This document shows, one piece after another, positions 61,663-64,000 of a stretch of 64,000 bases of DNA (position 1 is its first letter; each line of letters opens with the position of its first letter). The notes below the pieces were generated by a model. That model ran no database searches. It saw only the letters and a list, made by a program, of their open reading frames with translations, and was not told the DNA's origin. The stretch covers positions 909,705-973,704 of the forward strand of contig NW_006920412.1 of NCBI RefSeq assembly GCF_000344685.1, given 5' to 3'. The stretch is from Gloeophyllum trabeum ATCC 11539. Taxonomy: Eukaryota > Basidiomycota > Agaricomycetes > Gloeophyllales > Gloeophyllaceae. Made by a program: the position numbers and the translations under genes.

Positions 61663-62042
61663 TCACATGATTGTGCAGTTGCAACCCTGCGCTGGAGGTG
61701 CGTATGGGTCTTCACCCTTGCCGACTGGACCCCATACTGAAGGTACCTAACGGAGAACGTGAGTAAATGCAAGAGAGCAACGTCAAGGGCAAACGGGACA
61801 GCGCGGAGACCGTCATACGTACAAGCAGATCCTTTGTTGTCTTGCAATAACGAATTAAGCTGGAGTGCCGCGTCAACACCAGCTCAGCAGAGAAGAGGAG
61901 GGACAAAAGTCACACACCTGGCACTCGCCTCACTAACCCGTATCCGTGGCCGCGCCAGATCCTCCCGCAAACGCTGGTTGTGTTCCGTCAACCTCCTCAA
62001 CTTCAGCTCGGACATCGACTGCTTGTGGGGTCGAGAGTTCAT
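61663..62042 (-). CDS. Heterotrimeric G-protein gamma subunit
   Basis: A small membrane-anchored subunit that pairs with G-beta, in fungi mainly for pheromone and nutrient signalling. ATG 62042 begins [18 protein letters not shown], then [20 protein letters not shown], the N-terminal helix that forms a coiled coil with G-beta. Two introns follow. The middle exon is [13 protein letters not shown] and the last exon is [18 protein letters not shown] ending in CNCTIM. The final four residues form a CaaX box (C-T-I-M) for prenylation, with an extra Cys two positions before it as a likely palmitoylation site. About 80 residues in all, normal for fungal G-gamma. Confidence 0.93.
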
Positions 62043-62444
62043 GTTGGGCGAAGAATATGATATAGGAGTTACAGCGTCGAAAGCGAGGCAATCGAGCCCA
62101 AGGAGAACAACTTGCACGGGGCTGGAAAAGAAAGGCCGCCTCCTGCTGGCGATCGCACAGTCAGTGCCCGCCGCGCGTGTCGACGCCCAGGAACAGCGCA
62201 CGCACCTTGACAAGGAGAACAAACGAGAAAGGGGACGGAAGGGGGCAATTATCTAGCTAGCGCTGGGGGAGCTGGAAAGGACTGGCGCGGGTCGGTCCCA
62301 GAACGAATCGAATCCGTCGGACTCTGAAAATCCTATTTGGCGTATCTTCCGCCGCGGCCGGCCTTGCCTGGACTTGCTCTGCAAAGGGGTGCTCGTTTAC
62401 TTCCGCTTTATCTGGTCAGCTTGTACCTCGCAAAGGGATTGAAG
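62043..62444. other. Divergent promoter between G-gamma and an unknown gene
   Basis: About 400 bp of shared upstream DNA. No recognised motif worth naming; overlapping short frames are not supported as coding. Confidence 0.5.
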
Positions 62445-63560
62445 ATGGCGCGGTTTTACACGCAATATGTGGAAAAGGCGACTCCCTCAAAGGCAAGATC
62501 GTGTCGGTCTCCCAAGAAATCAGGTACAACTGCCGTAGTTAGGCTTTGTTTGAATCAGGCGCATCACGTTCATCTGCAGGGATAAGATTTGAGCAACGTT
62601 CCCCTCTCGCGCACAAGACAGGTCAGGTCAAGCCGAAGCCTTTCCCTCCTAGCGCTGTCCGCGTCTCGAAGGTCAAGAAGGATCGTGAGCCTTTCAACCT
62701 GTCCACGAAGAAACGAGGGGAGGAAGAGCAGTCTATGTTCGACATCTACCGTGACTTCGGGCAGCAACATGAAGACGAAGAATCTGAAGGATCCGACGAG
62801 GAAGACGAGTTTGACTGGGACGAAGAGACCACTCTTGTCGCGATGCTCCAAGAAGAGTGGGTATATGCGCGGAACGCGCAACCTATCTTGACCCTCATAC
62901 GACATTCACAGATCTCCTTCTTCGTCCGACTCCGACCTTATTGCTCTTGCGGAGCAGCTGAAGGCCCCGATGACTGCGCAAGGCACTATACTCAAGCAGG
63001 ATCTCGTTCAAACCCTGGTCCCGGCTACGAAGCGCGTCAAGGAAGCACACAAAATCATAGAAGGCAATATCGACGTCGAGTACGGTAAGGGACTGCTCGC
63101 GTTCAACGAGGCCAGCAAGAAAGTGGAAGGTATGTGCATACAAGACGAGGAGGACCTCAAGGAGGTGTATGTCAAACATCAGGTTGGGCGTTGTATTGCG
63201 GTCACGCAGAGGTCGTGCTGATACGAAGCCTCGTAGACGAAGATCAAGGACTTACTTACTCAGTTGAAGGCGGCCTATGTTCGACGCGACCGCATCTTCT
63301 CAGACTTCCAGAAACTTGTGGACGAGAGCGGTACATTCTCGCTTTTTGCATGTCCAGTGATATCGGCAGCAACTGACCGCTCGTGCGTATGCTCTACTGA
63401 CGAAGCCGATCGTGCCTGCGCGGACCTACGGTCTCTTCCGGCTACTGTGGACCGGACGATCAACGCCTTAGAGAACAAGAGCAAGGAAGTCTTCAAGGAC
63501 ACCGGCAACGCCGCCAAAACCAAGGAGAAGGTGCTCAAGGGCCTACTGGAGAAGCTCTGA
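62445..63560 (+). CDS. Unrecognised acidic, helical protein
   Basis: I do not recognise this family. ATG 62445 starts MARFYTQYVEKATPSKARSC. The phase-consistent exons then give a basic stretch (QVKPKPFPPSAVRVSKVKKD), MFDIYRDFGQQHEDEE, and an acidic run (SEGSDEEDEFDWDEE). The donor GTGGGT at 62857 joins in phase to SPSSSDSDLIALAEQLKAPM. The rest is helical: KQDLVQTLVPATKRVKEAHK, KIKDLLTQLKAAYVRRDRIF, and a C-terminus DLRSLPATVDRTINALENKS running to LLEKL at 63560. Length is about 295 residues. The alternating long helices and acidic hinge suggest a coiled-coil structural or adaptor protein. It is divergent from G-gamma. The intron starting GTTGGGCG near 63184 has a weak donor. Confidence 0.7.
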
Positions 63561-63869
63561 TGTCTGTTGCTGGTTGTGACTATCCTCTACTGATCTTGTT
63601 GCTCCCTGTGTCTTGCTCTCGGCTACTCTTGCTCTTCTGGTCGTGCTCTGCAATGTATTCAGCTCATGCCACGCCCTTCCGATAACTGTTTACTGTACAT
63701 GTCTATCTGTATAATATCCTGTGTAGCAAAATTTAGAAGCCCTATGTGTTGTTAATAGCCCCACAATTCGCAGCGAGATGATTGTAAGTAGATAGGGCAG
63801 CCTGAGCTTTCTGTAGCGGGTTTCCCCGCCTCGTCCTCCGAACCCTAACCCCAGGCACTACACACCACC
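63561..63869. other. Intergenic region before the last gene
   Basis: About 310 bp, T-rich at first, ending in a C-rich leader before ATG 63870. No feature recognised beyond presumed 3' untranslated sequence and promoter. Confidence 0.55.
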
Positions 63870-64000
63870 ATGTCCACAACCACCACCTCCCTGCTCACCC
63901 TCCCGGCCCCCCTGCGCACCTTCCTCGCCTCCTTCCCGCTGCACACCTACCCGGCCATCCCGCCCCCGCGCAGCAACAGCCTGCACGACCCCGCGCAGCC
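63870..64000 (+). CDS. Probable SAM35-like mitochondrial outer-membrane assembly protein, 5' part
   Basis: The window ends inside this gene. ATG 63870 is followed by 43 open codons: a Thr/Ser-rich start, then LTLPAPLRTFLASFPLHTYP and AIPPPR. The pattern 'P-x-P-x-x-R-x-F-x-x-F-P-L-x-T-Y-P' is what I expect at the N-terminus of fungal Sam35 (Tob38), a subunit of the sorting and assembly machinery for beta-barrel proteins. Only the N-terminus is visible, so this is a tentative call. Confidence 0.5.
   Translation, partial: MSTTTTSLLTLPAPLRTFLASFPLHTYPAIPPPRSNSLHDPAQ

Noticed and set aside
63841..63855. Telomere-like AACCCTAACCCC
   Set aside because: Only about two imperfect units, inside a normal C-rich promoter; no array.

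Overview
The window looks like nuclear DNA of an agaricomycete basidiomycete, perhaps a polypore. Genes are dense and broken by many short GT-AG introns (mostly 45-70 nt, often with a CTNA branch site just before the AG). There is a short-intron tRNA-Ser, a fungal bifunctional tryptophan synthase, an external alternative NADH dehydrogenase and a CaaX-ended G-protein gamma subunit. The order-level guess rests on general resemblance only. All gene models were assembled by eye from splice signals and reading-phase continuity, so interior exon edges may be a few bases off.

Layout. 1-13 kb: a long CCCH zinc finger/ankyrin/AAA+ protein, mitochondrial GUF1, eIF2B-beta (minus), Cwf18 and elongin A. 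13-26.5 kb: GID7/WDR26, an Ecl1-like zinc-ribbon protein, a roughly 3 kb stretch without recognisable genes, and VPS54, all on the minus strand. 26.9-34.1 kb: tryptophan synthase (minus) divergent from a type I asparaginase with ankyrin repeats, then a monopolin Csm1/Pcs1 homologue. 35.5-41.3 kb: a triple-KH RNA-binding protein, BRX1 and an arrestin-like protein. 41.7-46.9 kb: a cyclic phosphodiesterase, a DUF1776 protein, tRNA-Ser(AGA), a 0.6 kb terminal-inverted-repeat element and an F-box protein. 47.3-58.5 kb: ATP synthase beta, an allantoate-family MFS transporter, CLP1 and external NADH dehydrogenase with an inverted-repeat-bearing 501-bp intron. 59.5-64 kb: GDP-mannose 4,6-dehydratase, G-gamma, an unrecognised acidic/helical protein and the start of a probable SAM35.

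Function. This is mostly housekeeping content: cytosolic and mitochondrial translation, RNA processing and transcription, ribosome assembly, vesicle tethering, amino-acid metabolism and respiration. No biosynthetic cluster, CRISPR array, virus-like gene or obvious new multi-gene system is visible. The items most worth following are the CCCH-ankyrin-AAA+ architecture, the two inverted-repeat insertions, MCB boxes before the monopolin gene, repeated CACGTG motifs in promoters, one CLP1 junction without a canonical splice solution, and the gene-poor stretch at 19.6-22.6 kb.
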